A stretch of DNA of 19,893 nt from Phoronis ovalis (GCA_028565635.1 JAOXYB010011011.1:1-19893); one strand, 5' to 3'. Shown: positions 1 to 14,500, counted from the first letter of the stretch. Notes: generated by a model not told the origin, from the sequence alone. Made by a program: numbers and translations.

Positions 1-2323
1 TCCCAGGAGTTGTGATGTTGATCTAGGTCAAATGACGTATATGGTAGGAGGGGCGAATATGTCACGTGATTTCTAGTCGGATTTTTCACTGGTCTTCAGA
101 AAAAGCTGTTTTTTCATTAAAAATCAAGGAGAAAAGTGAGAATATATTTTGTAAATTTATTCCAAAGAATATAGCCAAGCAGAATTCACAAAAAAAGAAA
201 ATATCAATATTCTTTGCAAGTTACAGTATGTTAACGGTTCTCGCCACTTTAAACCAGTGGAAACATTATGCAATAAATAATTGTTCAATAAATATTTTGC
301 CAAAACATTTATTAATAAATGCCCTAGAACTGTATTACGTACTATATATGTACATATAAACCAATAAACCTAGTCTGCTATCTTCATAACTTACAGATAA
401 GAAAATTTCATCCCTGATATAATATCATAAAACAATAAGACCATTTTCGTAACTTTAGTTATATCCAAAACACATTCACCTCAATCCTATTAATAATAAA
501 ACTATTATTACTGAAAAAGGAGTGCCTTCCCACGCCAGAATTCACAGTTTGGTTTCATCACTGGATGATGCATAGTTAAATATTAATATTAATAAATATT
601 GATCAAAGTACTATATAATTTATACAACCCATAGATCTGGGCCATGGGGATCCAGGCCACAGAAAGTTTTCAAATTCATTCACAATCTACTATAAACATT
701 ACTTCATCACATACCCTGTACATTAAAGTAACATATAAGCCATAGAAATAGCCACAGTAAATTTAAAATTAGCCAAATTTGTACCTGTTAACTGTCACCT
801 ATCCAACTAGCATCCCAAAACACACCTGTTTATTTCATACCTGTATGTTACATACTGACCTAGTTAAATATATTTTAAAGACCAATCAAATAGCAGGATT
901 TTAAATAGGTCATTGATAATAAATGATGATAAGGGTCAACTATGTCACTTAACTGTGTACCTGTTATTAGGGCAATGTATGCAATACATAAACAATTTAC
1001 AAACAATGCACAGGTGGGTTGGAGTGCAAATAAACAAGAAATAAAGATTGCTCAATCATTTAACACACATTTTGAAAATACAGCTACTTTTTAAATGGTT
1101 TACCAAATAAATATTTATTTTTTGACTTTTGTACTTAAAATAGATTTCCTATACTATATTCTGCTACTCAGTTTATTAAAATCGGTAAGTTTCCACAAAA
1201 AAGATTTTTTAAATAAAATTAAACAACTAAAGTGTTGATTTTAAGTTGTGTAAGTAGTATCTGGGATTATTCTCTGGGTTTTTCTGAGGACTAATTGCAC
1301 ATCACAACATCAAGACTTATAAATGAAAGCTAGGATTTATAAAACTCTTAGTAGAGCTTTATATCACATCTTTAATTATTAACCTGGTTGTATGTTAAAT
1401 ACTCAGTGTTTCACTAAAATAAATCTTTAATATACTCTAGGATATATAAAACTACAAGAAATTTTTGTAACACCACGCAAAACAAGCTTCTGCTTACTTT
1501 TTCAGTGATGTGTAACAGCCTTTATCCCCTATACAGTCAAATAAACTAACCCGGCCAACCTAATTCCACAACCAACATGTTTCTTACAGAAGACATATCA
1601 AACATTCCACAAAGGGATGGCAGCACTCACAACAGGTCAAAGGCCAAGCACAGTAAGGGTATTTTTTCTATCACTTAAATTAGGCATAAAAAAAATCTAT
1701 ATTTTATTAAAAGTTGTACTACTAAAGTTACTGAATATAATCAAAAGTCTCTTACATTATTAGACATTAATCTATAGTTAGTATTGCAAGTGAGGCACAT
1801 GTAATTAAATACCAATGGTAACATTAACCTTACAAAAACCTGGGGAATAAGTAAAGTGAAAATATGTTCTCAACAGATACTTGATATTTTGAATTATAGT
1901 TTCAAAAACCAGGTAAAGTATATTTGCTAAAAACTCAGATCAGATATTTTAGAAGTTAAGAAACTACCTTTACACTTGTTATTTAATGTTTAATTTAGTG
2001 AAAGTAGAAAAAAAAATTATTACAGTTTTTCCTTTTTAAATCTTTTCTTCTTCATTTTTTTCTTAAAAATATAAATTTTAAATTCCTATTTAATTTATTT
2101 TTAGTTATTCCCTTTTATGTTATATTTATAAATTTTCAAATAAAAATATACTGAAACTTTAAGCAGGTATTTCAGTCATGTTTGTTCATATACATTTTTA
2201 TAACATTTTTTTATGAATTTAGAAAACTAAATAGAGAATTTGTGCTTTACATTAACCAAACATCATATAATGAAGAACAAAATTCTAAGATCACTGAAAA
2301 ATAAACACACAAAAACTGTTTAC
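1..2323. other. Intron of the GEF gene; no exon seen
   Basis: This stretch follows the donor of exon 7, so on the minus strand it is intron. It is very A+T-rich, with homopolymer runs near 2000-2130. The single 97-codon open frame at 66-359 is low-complexity (Lys, Ile, Asn, Ser), has no motif and is judged random. I looked on the minus strand for the next spectrin-repeat exon in phase 2 and saw no convincing acceptor, coding and donor set. Confidence 0.7.
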
Positions 2324-2592
2324 CTGTCTATTGCAGCAAGATGATCTTCCGCACTGATAGATGGTGCATTACTAAGTCTCCTTTCGGGACCAAGACAACT
2401 TTTTAATGTTTGCCCGTGTTCCTGACAGCTTTTTATATCTTCCATTATAACAACTTTTTCTGCCGCATGTTGTTGTATCAATGCTTCAGTTGAGGGTACG
2501 TTGTTTGGCATTTCTAACTCTTGTAAACTCTGTGAAAGATTGACACGCTGTGTGGCTAACCCACTCACGTTGGCAGCAAATTTTTCCACAGC
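2324..2592 (-). CDS. MCF2L-like: GEF gene, exon 7: start of spectrin-like repeat
   Basis: The acceptor is TTCTATTAATAG and the donor is GACAG|GTAAAC. The exon is 269 nt, phase 0 in and phase 2 out. It encodes AVEKFAANVSGLATQRVNL, then about 70 more residues ending LAAID. The protein is helical and polar, with heptad-like spacing (LSQSLQELEMPNNVPSTEAL). This matches the first helix pair of the spectrin repeat after the SEC14 domain in DBS, where 'ELEMPN.V.ST' has close vertebrate counterparts. An open frame starting at GTG (2589) and ending at TAA (2320-2322) exists only because translation reads through the donor; it is not the true protein end. The continuing exon was not found between 1 and 2323. 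Confidence 0.93.
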
Positions 2593-5500
2593 CTATTAAT
2601 AGAAAAATACATTATATGCATGGTTAATAACAATTTGTAAAGATCATAGCCAAAAGACACAAGTTGAGATCAGAAACAAGTTTTTATGCAGGCTCCATTT
2701 ATAGCAAATAGATATCACTAGGCTTGGTTTGACTTTACATTAATTTGCAAACAACAAGAAGCAACTACTCTATTCTGACATTAAGATTAATAGCACCTAC
2801 AAGCTGACGTTGGTAGTGTCTTTTCTAATTCATACTAAGGAAAACAGCAGGTGTTCTTAAACACAGTAAAATATTTCAATTGAATATGTGGAGCTAAAGA
2901 TTTCCACAGCAACAGAAATATTTTATCTTCAACAGTCTTAATGTTGGAAAAAATTGAAATAAATTTTTTTTATCACAAATCATTTTTCAGATGACAAGCA
3001 TAATTTAATAAAACTGTTTGTGTAAATGCTTATGGAACACACGTACCTACAAGTTTATATTATGGCTATGATAACACTTAGCTACTTACTACTATATAAC
3101 AATGCCTGAAGTCACAATTGAAATAATTCTCCAATATAGTTTTGTTATTGGGACTAAAACAAAAGTTTGTAATGGTCAAAAAGAAAATTACTACATGTAA
3201 TGAACAATCTTAAAAAAAGTTCAAAATGAAATCTGTAGATTTATTTTATTTTGCTTCCGGTGTTCAACTAGTCTCCTTACCGCTCGATGCTGTATCCATT
3301 CCCCATGTTCAAAGACGACGGTTCCATCAAATTCATCTGTTAGCTGGTCTGGATTGGCATAATTATACACTTCCTTTAAGGAATTCAACATGATCACCTG
3401 GAAAGCAATCCAAAATTACATTGCAAACTATGTTCAACTTTGTTTTGAAATACCACATTTGTCTTTACTATTTTGTGTTTACCACCCAAAAATACCTAAG
3501 AGCAATGCCTTCCAAAATATTTAAAAAGCTGTGTGATTTGTCTAAGAGATGCCCTGCCAAATTGGTTAAATAAAAATGGATGTGTCCGACAGGTACAGGG
3601 GATACATGCAAACAAAACATTATAAAAAAATAAAACAAAAGGAAAAGATAAGATTACGATTCCTGAGATTGGCACCTGTTTTGCAAAGGCGGTGTATTTT
3701 ACGAAATGAATAAGTGTTGAGTTTTTTTAGAAAACAATTTACCACTTGCAGCCAAAAAATAAATCTGATGCATTACCAGTAAAAACAGTTAAAATTGATA
3801 CTTGCAGCAAAACTTACCTTTTCCTACAGAAGAATATAAAGAAGAGAAATAAAAATAAAAATCAACATATAAGAAAATGGATAAAAAATATAAATATATC
3901 TGACACAAGTATAATTGCAAACAGTAGTAAACCACCTTTCTTTTATGAATCCCCTCCTTGTTTGCTAAGCCTATAAAACTCAATGAGTGGAGGTTGGAGA
4001 AATCTAACTTATATTATATGCATAATCCATTTCTGAACTGTCAAAAAATGTTTACTTTTTTAGTTACAATGGGATAATCGGTTTTAAGTAGTCCTTTGTA
4101 AACCATTAGAGACATGCCAGCGGTAAACGTTACACCTCTCGGTATAGTTGATAATGTTTGAGTAGATGAATAAAAATATGTAGAAAACTTTGTTAATTGT
4201 TTGAGAAGAGGGCAGAGACATTGTTGCCAGCAGACAATATGCTATCCGTGACAAGTTGTTCTGAGTGGAAGTGCTTATTGTATGGAGTGTTGCCTGGGTT
4301 GTTGAAGTACGTAGCAAGACGGTACCAAGAACACCCAAGGAATATCTCCTTAAGTTATTAAACAACTGCAATACATAGGTAGCGTGATCAACAGTTAGAT
4401 GGCCATTAGTAAAACTGAGCAGTGCACAGTCAAAAAGAAGTAATCTGAACTTGTCTTTTAGTTATTTTTACTGTTACTAGGATTCATAGGATATTGACAC
4501 AAAAAAAATAGGCTCACTGACATAGCGAAACACCATTCAAAAAATGCATTATTTGCATTGCTGACCAACTGAAATATATCTAAATGAAAAACGATAGTAT
4601 GCCTCAGTATAGTAATGAAATATTTCAGTACCTGAAATTTATAATCATCTTTAAGAAATTTGAATCCCATATCGGAGGCAAGATTTGAGAAGAAGCCATT
4701 AGGTCTCAGCACCAAAACTTCATGCAAGTCGGCAGGAAAGAATGCCTAAAAAAAGCAAGAAAATTCTTTTAAACTCCTAATACATTTAGGATTTAATGTG
4801 TCTGTAAAATTTTTGAAGTAATTTTATTCTATATCTGCCCGCATTAAACTGCATTAAATATAACACTGTCATATAGGTATTCTTCACTCATGGATCATGG
4901 CCAATAATTGAATATATAATAACTAAATAATTGTCCCTATTTACAAGTTCACTCACAATTTCTTACATATCAAAATATGCTAAATAATAACAACAACATG
5001 TAATTCAATACTACCCCAAATCTCTAGTAGCATCCCCTAGTGGCACAATTTAGTAAATACCGGTAGATAAAAACTGGTCTGCTCCCTGTCTCATTTATTT
5101 GACTAAACTGCTTAATTACTATAGAGCTTCATTAGCATGAATAGATGAAAGAATTTGATGAGGAAATGGAAATTCAATAAGAAAACTAACTTACAGCAAT
5201 TTTCAGCAATATTGCTTTAACCGAATTCCACTTATTATTTCTTCGATCGATTATTAAAACAAATCCCAAGTCACTTTCGGGCGTGCTGCAAAGTTCAATT
5301 TTAGGATGATAAGTAACTAGAAATCAATTTTTTTTCACATTTGTTAGTATCACTGGCTAAACCTGTTAAGCAATCTCAGGAAGAGAAAGCCATCACTTCA
5401 CTTTTGCATTACTTCTATATGAAGTCAACCTGCCAAGTTTATTTGAAATATCAGTCAAGAAATCAGATTTAACAAAAGACATCAAAATATAGCAACATCA

Positions 5501-8500
5501 CTTTTAGCATTAACTAAATATGTGTACCTGCTATCGGCTGTAAATGACACAAACACAATCAGTACTGAAACTTTACAAACTTAAAGGAATATCTGTGAAA
5601 TATCAAGTTTTAGAAACTTTTATTTTTAAATATCACGAATAGTGAACTAGTTCTGACTCACCCTTTTAATTTCCTAAACGGATGCAGTAGAATAAAATAT
5701 GAAGATTAAATACCACTATAAGGTAAACCAAATCTTTACTTAATAATGAACAACATTTTTACACATATATGAGGAATGAGGGATGGATATTATATAAAGC
5801 CAGTCTTCTCCATAAAATAGTTTATACATGTTCCAGGGCCAATGGTATTATTTATGTAAACCCCAAACATGGATAGATAAAATGTTGTTAAATATTACAA
5901 GGTTTATGTACTAAAGTTCATTAGTGCTCTGACCAAGTATAAGTTTTTGTGGAGAACACTTAAAGCTTTATGGTGGCAGTCACTGTACTGTTCGTAACAG
6001 AATCAGAATTTATATAAGGACTGTATTCATATATTATTTGATTATAAATTTATTCAGCAAGAAAACTAACACAGTGGTGTACCCTTGTCTAAATAGAAGC
6101 CTCCGTTTTATTACCGTGTACCTTCATTAGCATGATGTTCTAAATTTATTGCAAAGTGTATAGATTTTTATGTAACGCTGTATATATATATATATATATA
6201 CTTACGTTGGTACACTGACAAGGTATGACACAACATCTCTGTACTGTTGCTCGGACAACTCCTTCTGTTTGGGATTGTCTGGAAATGTTATGATGGGGCA
6301 ACCTTTAAGTGTCTTACCTCCTATAAAACAAAGTAACACGATCACAAAAAACTGACAGCCATTACAACATTTGTCAAGAGCATGGCTAATTTCAAATCAG
6401 CCTATTACCATTACCAAATGGTTGTAAAAATCTGGGGCGATATATGGATCGATCACAATTTCCTCCCATCCTGTATAATGAATTTTTTCATTTTCATGTT
6501 TTGGGATAAAGTTGAGTTTATCATTCAGTGACCAATGCAGAACACCAAATTGGTAAAGATATCCTATGGATCCTAGTTTGAAATTTTAACAATGAACTTT
6601 ATCGATCTGCGATCACTTGATCTCAATACACATCGAAACTATCTCATCTTGGTATACACATATTAAGTATAATATTATGTTTTGATACAAATATGGGTCT
6701 ATTTTTACTGGTAGGTATAAACATGGTCAGGGTTTTGGGGGTCGCTGGCAGGTTCCCACCAAAATTATAACCAACTACCACCTGGTAAAAAAATTACTGT
6801 ACAATTACAAAATTGAAAACATAGCAATACAGAGGGGAGACATAAACGAATTTTAAATTTCAGGAAAAAGCTGAAAATATTAGCCGAGGGTGATTCTCAA
6901 CATAGTAAATCTGACATGGTAGTTATTTCTCTTATTAATGAGCCTGTTCATAATCTTAGTAATAAATTTTCGTAATAGGATTAAAAGATTAATGTTTTTA
7001 AACAGAAACTGATTATATGGCTTTGTTATTGATTTGGTTATGTGATTTTAATCCATGTGTAAGCTGATAAAAAACGTGGCAGATTGTGCATTTATTTTTA
7101 ACACCCTTAATTACACAGAGTTGTGTAAAAAACAGTGTAAGATGTCAGATTTTCTTAAGACATTACTCCCTTCAGAGAATAATTTCACACAATCCAGATT
7201 ACTACACATCTTATGCGGATAGCGTTTATCACATAACAATAAATCAAACAAAATAAGTTAAATTATCCCATGTTATAAAAAATATGCGTTCATCTTTATC
7301 GTTATACTTGCATGATGTTATTGAATGGAAAACGAAATACAAGCAGTCAGTATACAATGTGAGCTAACAAGACCTAAATTATAATTATACTTTTATCTGT
7401 TTTATGATATTTCCAAAACACACAATCTATTTTTACTGAGAAAAAGTAGTTTCACCAGTTATACACGAAAAAAGTGATTGCTTCCGGATATGTTCACTTT
7501 TGGATGACTCTTTTTTGCTTGTATCGCTTTGACTGAGATATCTTTTAGCCCTCTGAATCGTGGTGAGGTAAAGCCAAACAGTTGATCATATCCTTGTACT
7601 CATAAAAATTCTCAGAAATGTTACCAACTGCATGCATCTAGCAAGTGGCTAAATTTCAATTTAACTTAACTGAATTATTTTAATTTGCATAAAATACTTA
7701 CCAGACATGAAAGCATATTTCTGCTGTAATAATTCTGCAACATCTAAAATGGTCAGTTGACATATTGAGTCGCCCATTACATAACCTGCAAAAGCAAAGG
7801 GGAGTCCCTGTTATATTTTGTCTTTTAATCATTCACGGTTGATGATAAATTATTAGGCAATAACAAAAATCAGTCTGTTTTGTTTTGGCTGATAGCTTTG
7901 TCTGCTGTAAAAATCTCCATAGAAGTCTATCTCATGTTACCTTATCGACAGTTTGAGGCTCACAGAAAAATACAAAAGGCCATGTACAATGTATATTTGC
8001 AAATTGTGGACAAGACTGTGTTGTTAGTATATACTATTGATTTACAAAAAAAAAACGGCATGAGATATAATTGAAAAACAGACAGCAAATATAATTAAGA
8101 AAAAATCTATATTGGTTAGGATACAAGGCAAAAGTTATTTAAACAATTTTTTTACAGCTGTATGTTAACTAAACACACACTGAAAAAGATGAAAATTACT
8201 GATCGAGTTTTCAAAAATTCAAATAAAATATTTACATATAAAAAATAAGAATATCTGCTTAATAATGAGAAAATGGACATTTTAAGCTAAATCCTCCGAT
8301 TATTGTTTTAAAATAAAAATTCGTGAAACATCCTCCTTACATTTTTTTCACACAAAAGATGTCTTCGGAAACTTACTGGTATTTTCAAAGTAGTATGTAA
8401 AAGGTATGACATTTATTTGGTGTTTAATAACAACCCTATAAAATCATTAGGTACATCTTACAGAAAGCCCAGCAGATCTAAATTGGTGCTGAGTGTTTAA

Positions 8501-11500
8501 CTATAGTAAACGATACTCCCATAATTTGTTATGGACCATTTTTAAATTGCACCAGTAATTTTGGTTATATAATCAATTTAAGTTTTTTAGCAAATAAAAA
8601 GTTTACCTCTTTTTAAACATTAATTAATATCTCAAAGATTACTCACAGTATTACAATTTAATATTTCAATCTTAAAACATAGTTTGAAATTAGATCAGCT
8701 GGATTTTCCGGTAGGATGTATATCCTAGGATGTACCTTATGAATTTTATGAGGTGTCATAAAATGTTATTGAAATTTCATGTTTTTCACTCACGAGTCTG
8801 AAAATACTACCATGACGTGGCCTGAATGTTAAAGTTTCAGCAAACATTTATTTTGTGTGAAAAAAATGTAATATTAGTAGAAGGCAAGTCATATAGTTCC
8901 TAAACTAACAACAACCTGATTGGATAATATAGCAGCTGACTCTATTTTCTGACTATATTTTACAAAAGGTTAAAACATCTTGATAGTTTGAGTAGCTCTC
9001 CGAGAATACATTCTGGCATGTACATGCTTTATCTAAATAACAAAGTTTGGTCCATCCAAAAATAAAACTCATCACTGTCTAATAAGTTATTATCTGAGAT
9101 GTCTAGGAGGTGAGCTATTGCAATTAAGATACTATGTCTGTCAATAACCTTCTTCATGATTTTTTTATATCTATGTTGTACTATGCTAATATATCAAGTA
9201 CATACAACAACGCTCGTCATCTATGCCTTAAAAGCAATGCATATATTTCTGTAGGGGTCTTTTATTCAAAGAGGGTCCCTGTCTCACATAGTATAAGTGA
9301 TTCTCCAGTAAATGAATGCAGAGAGCTTCTTAAAGAAATATAACAAGGTACTCACAAGTTTTGTGACAAATACATCTCAGTCACCAGTCTTTTCACATCA
9401 ATTAAAGTTACAGCAATTTATAGATATAATTACACTATTTATTAAGGTCCACTTTGGGGGGGGGGATATAATTCCATAGGAAGGTTAAAATTTGGAAAAA
9501 TACATAATATACAAACTATGAACTACAAAATATCTCATGGCACACAAAATTCATCATTTTTTTTATTTATTTACATTTATACATTGATTTGAACAATAAT
9601 TCCATGCACAAAGATCACGTTTCATTCACTACAGACAGCAAATCACTCGAAACTGCATTTAGCTATCTTGAGGTAAATTGTTACAAAAAAATAATAAAGT
9701 GGTAATTGAAAATTCTTCTATAAAGGTTAAGTGCAGTCGCTGAATATTTCCATATCTTATAAACCATACAACACAGGTATTTTGAGTGTTTCCCATTTTA
9801 TCTCTTGAAAAATTGATTATTACAACATAGAGGTTGATCATATTTCACTGTATCACCTCCCAGCTGTGGTTTTATTGCTTTTGTAGAATATCTAATCAGA
9901 ATTATATCTTAATTACTGTTTGGGTATATGGTAATGTTAAGTGTTTCATATACAGTATACAAAATTATCTATTAGTAAAACAGAAGTCTGAATACATGTA
10001 GTACATTAAATTTCATAGCTGCTGAACACAAGCCCTTGTTGTTATAGAAACTGATTGAAACTGAATAGTTGTCTTCCTTAACAATATGAATCATTGCATT
10101 TCTCTCACAATAATTAAACATACCCAATCACAAAGTCAATATTTTAAATGTAGAAACGAATGAAAATGTGAACATGCAAGTAGAGAAACTAACTTCTAAT
10201 TTTCCTATTTCTACATGGAAATTTCCACTACCTATATTAATTAATATTTTCACTTATTGGATCTAATTTCAACCTGGATTCATTATCTAGATCTGTATTA
10301 CTACGGTAGTACATTTATACACTTGTACTGTCCCTGGTTTCCCATAGGGTTGCTGAATAGCCCAATTAACTATATTCTAGCAGGAGTATCAAATGCATGT
10401 TGTGCTAAAAAGTTTGATATTTCAATGAGATTCAATACATTATTTTTTGAATATGCAATGAAAATGGACTACTTGTACTTTTAAAACATCTGTACTGATT
10501 ATGTTGCAACAGTTTTAAATAAATTCTAGCCTTTTTAATTAAGGTTTAAAATGATTGCCATTGTCATGAATTGATGGGTGTGCTGCCCCATCCCTTCAGT
10601 TCAGCAGCCTATTGCAGTATAACTTACTAATATTCATGCTCCATACATCCTCCTCATCGTAAGTCAGCTGATACGGCATACTGTTACATCCACTGTTACC
10701 ATACACTTTATTAACTTTCAGATTTTTGTTTCAAGAAATCTCCAATACATGGCAATTACTATATATACATCATACAAGTTTGTTTGGCTACATGTATATT
10801 GTAGACATAAATTTTCAGCTTGTCTCGAGAAATTTCAAATAAAACACACTTCCACATATCAAACAAGTTTGCCGACAAGTCTGTCTCCAGAGATGGCCGT
10901 GATTGAAATGGATACAACTAATCTGCAGTGATTCATATTTCACACAGAAAAAACATAAAACAAGGGTTATTTCCAGATAACAGTTATCCAACACAAATAC
11001 AAGTATTAAAATATCTCTTTATGATATTTACATTGATGAATAATTTATTTTTGTATTATAATAAACTGAACAGTCCGCTGACTGAAATCAAAAATATAGC
11101 TTCGTTTAATTTCCACTTCAATTTCTGTTCATGTGGCAGTTTAAAATGTATTATGATCTTATCACTAAAAAGGATTTCTTACTTTATTGTTTTATTTAAA
11201 CAGTGATAAAATTGTAAATATGGGTGTGTAATGCAGTTGCATATTTCAGTGTCCGATAGTAACTTTAAACTATAAATAAAATATGTATGAAAATTATGGC
11301 TAAAACCTTCCCCCTGCAGTTCAGTGAAGTATTTAAACAAGCTTGACCTTCAGAACATCCTCAATCCTGTACCCACTCCTGAATGCATAATTTACTATAC
11401 GTTATTTATATATTATTATACAGTATATTGATTTTACTGGAAGTTCTGACGTTTACGAGTCTCTGTAGGAAAATTATGCTTGAATTGTAATCTATCTAAC

Positions 11501-14500
11501 ATACATTAATTTTTTTGTACATAATAAAAAATGTACTTTTCTTTTATACAGCAATTGTACATGTAGCGCATATTAATTGTATTCAAATAAAAGCCCATTG
11601 TCATGCTAAAGACGTTTCTAGAAGTGTAGTGGTCTAGGTCTACTGCACTCCCCTTTGTGGGGAACTCACTTGTAAAGGCTACAAGAATAGTTTACTGTAC
11701 TAAAATTAAATACTTGAGAAACCTGCAAATATTTATTTCTGCTTTATTTAGCCTTCATCAAGTATTTCTTTTGCAAAACTTGTTTTTTGCAATGTAGTTT
11801 CAAGAAATAAAAAGTAAAAACGATTCCTAATTGTGGTTATTACAAATTCCCTTTGAATAGCAGCCCCCTCTGGAGTGGAATGCTATATCCCGCAACATTA
11901 AGTGTTGAATCCTTAAAAAGTGACCCAAACACCAACGAAAAATGGTAACCCAAGCATGTTTATATACTTGTGGGGAATGCAAAAATTGGGATCCATCTCT
12001 TTGGAATATATATTCCCAGTGAGCATTACATAGAAACTGACCCTTGAGATGGCACAGGCAATTATATAATTATATACTCTTACTTTCTGGTATAAAATTA
12101 CACATTACTTAAACTATACATTCTAAATAATTAACTACAGAAACTTACAACCTGCACCAAATGTTATCGTGGATGTTATGATAATAATAAATACAATAGT
12201 AATGAAAGATCATGTTAATGACCCATACAATGGATGAAGGTGATTCCCCCGGGAGAGTTCAACCACATATATTGTTCAGTACTGTATGTTACTCGAAAAT
12301 CTATAATATCGCACCAACGCCAACGGTAATACCGTCCCTGATATAGTCAAATGAAGTATTATTTTATCTGCAACTACAGAACATAATATTTCAAGTTAAA
12401 ACATGTAAGCCAAATAAACTTTTAGCATGATGATGACGTCTTTATCACTTCTGGTGACATCTTTTTAAATTTAATTAAACACCCAATTAATATAATTATC
12501 ATAGACAAGGAGTCCGGAGTGCCGGCGTAAAGTATCACTGGTATCAATGAAGCAGTAATCATTCCCGTACAATAGAAAGAGTTCGAATGAATCAAGAACT
12601 AGTACACGGCCCTAACCCCCGCGGCTTAACTGTGTATTAAGTACACGAGAGCAAACACCCATGAACAGCTGAGCCAGCCAGGTGAACAAGTTCAAAAATA
12701 TTGCGATTGAATTAAATTAGGCTCCGTACGTCGATCCTGTAATTTCTTATTCCTAAACAAACGTGCACTATAACTACTTCTATTCTCTAGCTCAGGCACA
12801 CTGTACTACGTAATAATCCACTAATATTTCTTCAAAACAAATACCTTTAATGCTTCCTGATATTACGGATAAAGATATGTCTGCTACATGACTAAGTGTG
12901 TGCGACGATAATAGCAGTAGTGACGTGTGTCAGGTGTGACTCAGGTAAACAAATCAATATATAAAACTATGACCTATTAAAATGTAATAATAATATTACA
13001 CAGCGCCAGGCTTTATAACAATTACAGTATAATTAAGCCTTAAATCGAGCCAGGCGTAAATAATGAAGTTGTATTGATTATGTGTACCAATGCATAATTA
13101 AAAATCAGGTTTTACTAATCATGTTTATTTCACAAAATTGAGGGTCCAGGGGGGTTTTGTGATCCTGGAACCGTCATATAGCTATGTCACAAAAATTCCT
13201 AGCGGGAAACAAGGGAACTATTTATCAGGTGCGCCATAAATTTGACATTGACATTGACATATCACACATCCGTTTCTAAACGCACTGCATTATATAGAAG
13301 CATATATGTACGCTCCTGGTTTTATATTTTGCTATTGACGGTTTTTGAATACAAGTTGCATTTGTAATTTTATGTAGACAATATAGATATAATAAAATGA
13401 GGGGAAGCGATATAGGAAACTGCATGAACGCCAGAATTGCTGCAGTGTACATGTGTGTACTATAACAGTAATTTACCTGTTGCTATCCGTCTATGTTTAC
13501 TCTACAACTTCAAGTAATTGATTGCGGCGCTATCTCTTTGCAAAATGATATCTGCAACTTTAAAAGAGAAGAAGGCTTTTTGGTAATTATAAAACGTACC
13601 CCCCGGGACGTAGCTCAATTAAGTGTATCTGAAGCGGGCTCTGAAGTGCTGCGGTATTACGGTTGGCATAAAATAATACATGGAGCGGCAAGTCTCAGAC
13701 AGAGAACATGTATCTAGCATTTATCATTAATTGCTAAATTTTGTAATACCAGTATTTTATTAATATCATCATAAATCATTTTCATATAATGAAAGTACAC
13801 CAAGTCTACACTACCTGCATATTACTGTTGTGAATAAATTATAAAATAAAATTGTCAACAATGTATTCCTGTTATCACGTATTTGCCAAAAAACGTAATT
13901 CTTATAATATGAGCGATGTGTATATGCTACAACTAGGTATCCTGAGAAAAATATGTGATCATCAGATATATATTTATTTTATGATTATAAGGTCATATAG
14001 AGTACAAAGGTAATGCTTACAAATCATAAATTTGAAATGATTACACGTTACTCACGAAGATATATGTTTTATTTCAAATTTTGCCGTTCGTAATATAAAA
14101 ATGAGGTATGAGTGAGATGATAAGTCTATCTACATAAAATATTGATATAAACAGAGTGTCATGCAAAATAAACAATCAAATATTAACTAATATGTTAAAT
14201 AGTTGATATAAGTTTAATTTTGGAAACGGTGAAATGCTTAAGCTCTGAGTATATGCTGTATAATAGGCACCGCGGTTAACGTGATAGTTTTGAAGTGCTC
14301 TAACAAAAAAATTTATATCAACATTTAAAAAAACATTGATCCAGTTGGTTTATGGTTTAGGTTGCTAACGATCTGAATGTGTAAATACAAGTTATTATGG
14401 TGCATCTAAGATCTCAGTAAACACTGAAAATGGCAGTGGATATGTAAGACAGTACAATGGATTTACTCACTGACATTCTGTATAACATCTTGCCCAAAAC

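Larger units (their letters stand above)
7786..14470 (-). other. GEF intron 1 (6,685 nt)
   Basis: Long first intron, phase 1, with a GTGAGT donor and a TTTTGCAG acceptor. Open frames at 7880, 9134, 9659, 10257, 10749, 10928 and 13493 are 60 to 92 codons long, A+T-driven and without motifs; I do not call them genes. It holds a G10 run, a short TTGACA-type tandem repeat, a possible alternative promoter at 12845-12966 and a faint tRNA-like stretch near 13602. The part from about 12.5 to 13.7 kb carries visibly more CG dinucleotides than 8-12 kb. Long first introns often hold regulatory sites, but none can be proven here. Confidence 0.7.

Noticed and set aside
66-359. 97-codon plus-strand open frame
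   Set aside because: It is low-complexity Lys/Ile/Asn/Ser sequence in A+T-rich intron, with no domain, no Kozak support and no splice structure.
4084-4371. 95-codon minus-strand open frame between GEF exons 5 and 6
   Set aside because: The flanking exons join directly in phase 0, this frame has no acceptor/donor pair that fits, and its Ser/Thr/Leu-rich product has no recognised motif.
4458-4631. Extension of the exon 5 open frame to 4458
   Set aside because: It reads through the donor CAG|GTACTG. The protein similarity stops exactly at the donor and resumes at 3397.
5028-5045. Similar 'CCCTxxTGGCA' strings at 5034-5045 and 15514-15526
   Set aside because: The match is about 12 bases with mismatches, and the flanks do not align, so it is not evidence of a shared repeat family.
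13130-13162. 8-bp inverted repeat TCACAAAA/TTTTGTGA around a G-rich loop
   Set aside because: A stem this short is expected by chance in 20 kb of A+T-rich DNA, and no terminator or RNA-gene context exists in this eukaryotic intron.
13493-13717. 74-codon plus-strand open frame with moderate composition
   Set aside because: No recognisable motif and no promoter or splice context, and it lies in the long intron of the opposite-strand gene. The tRNA-like reading of part of it was kept only as a weak finding.
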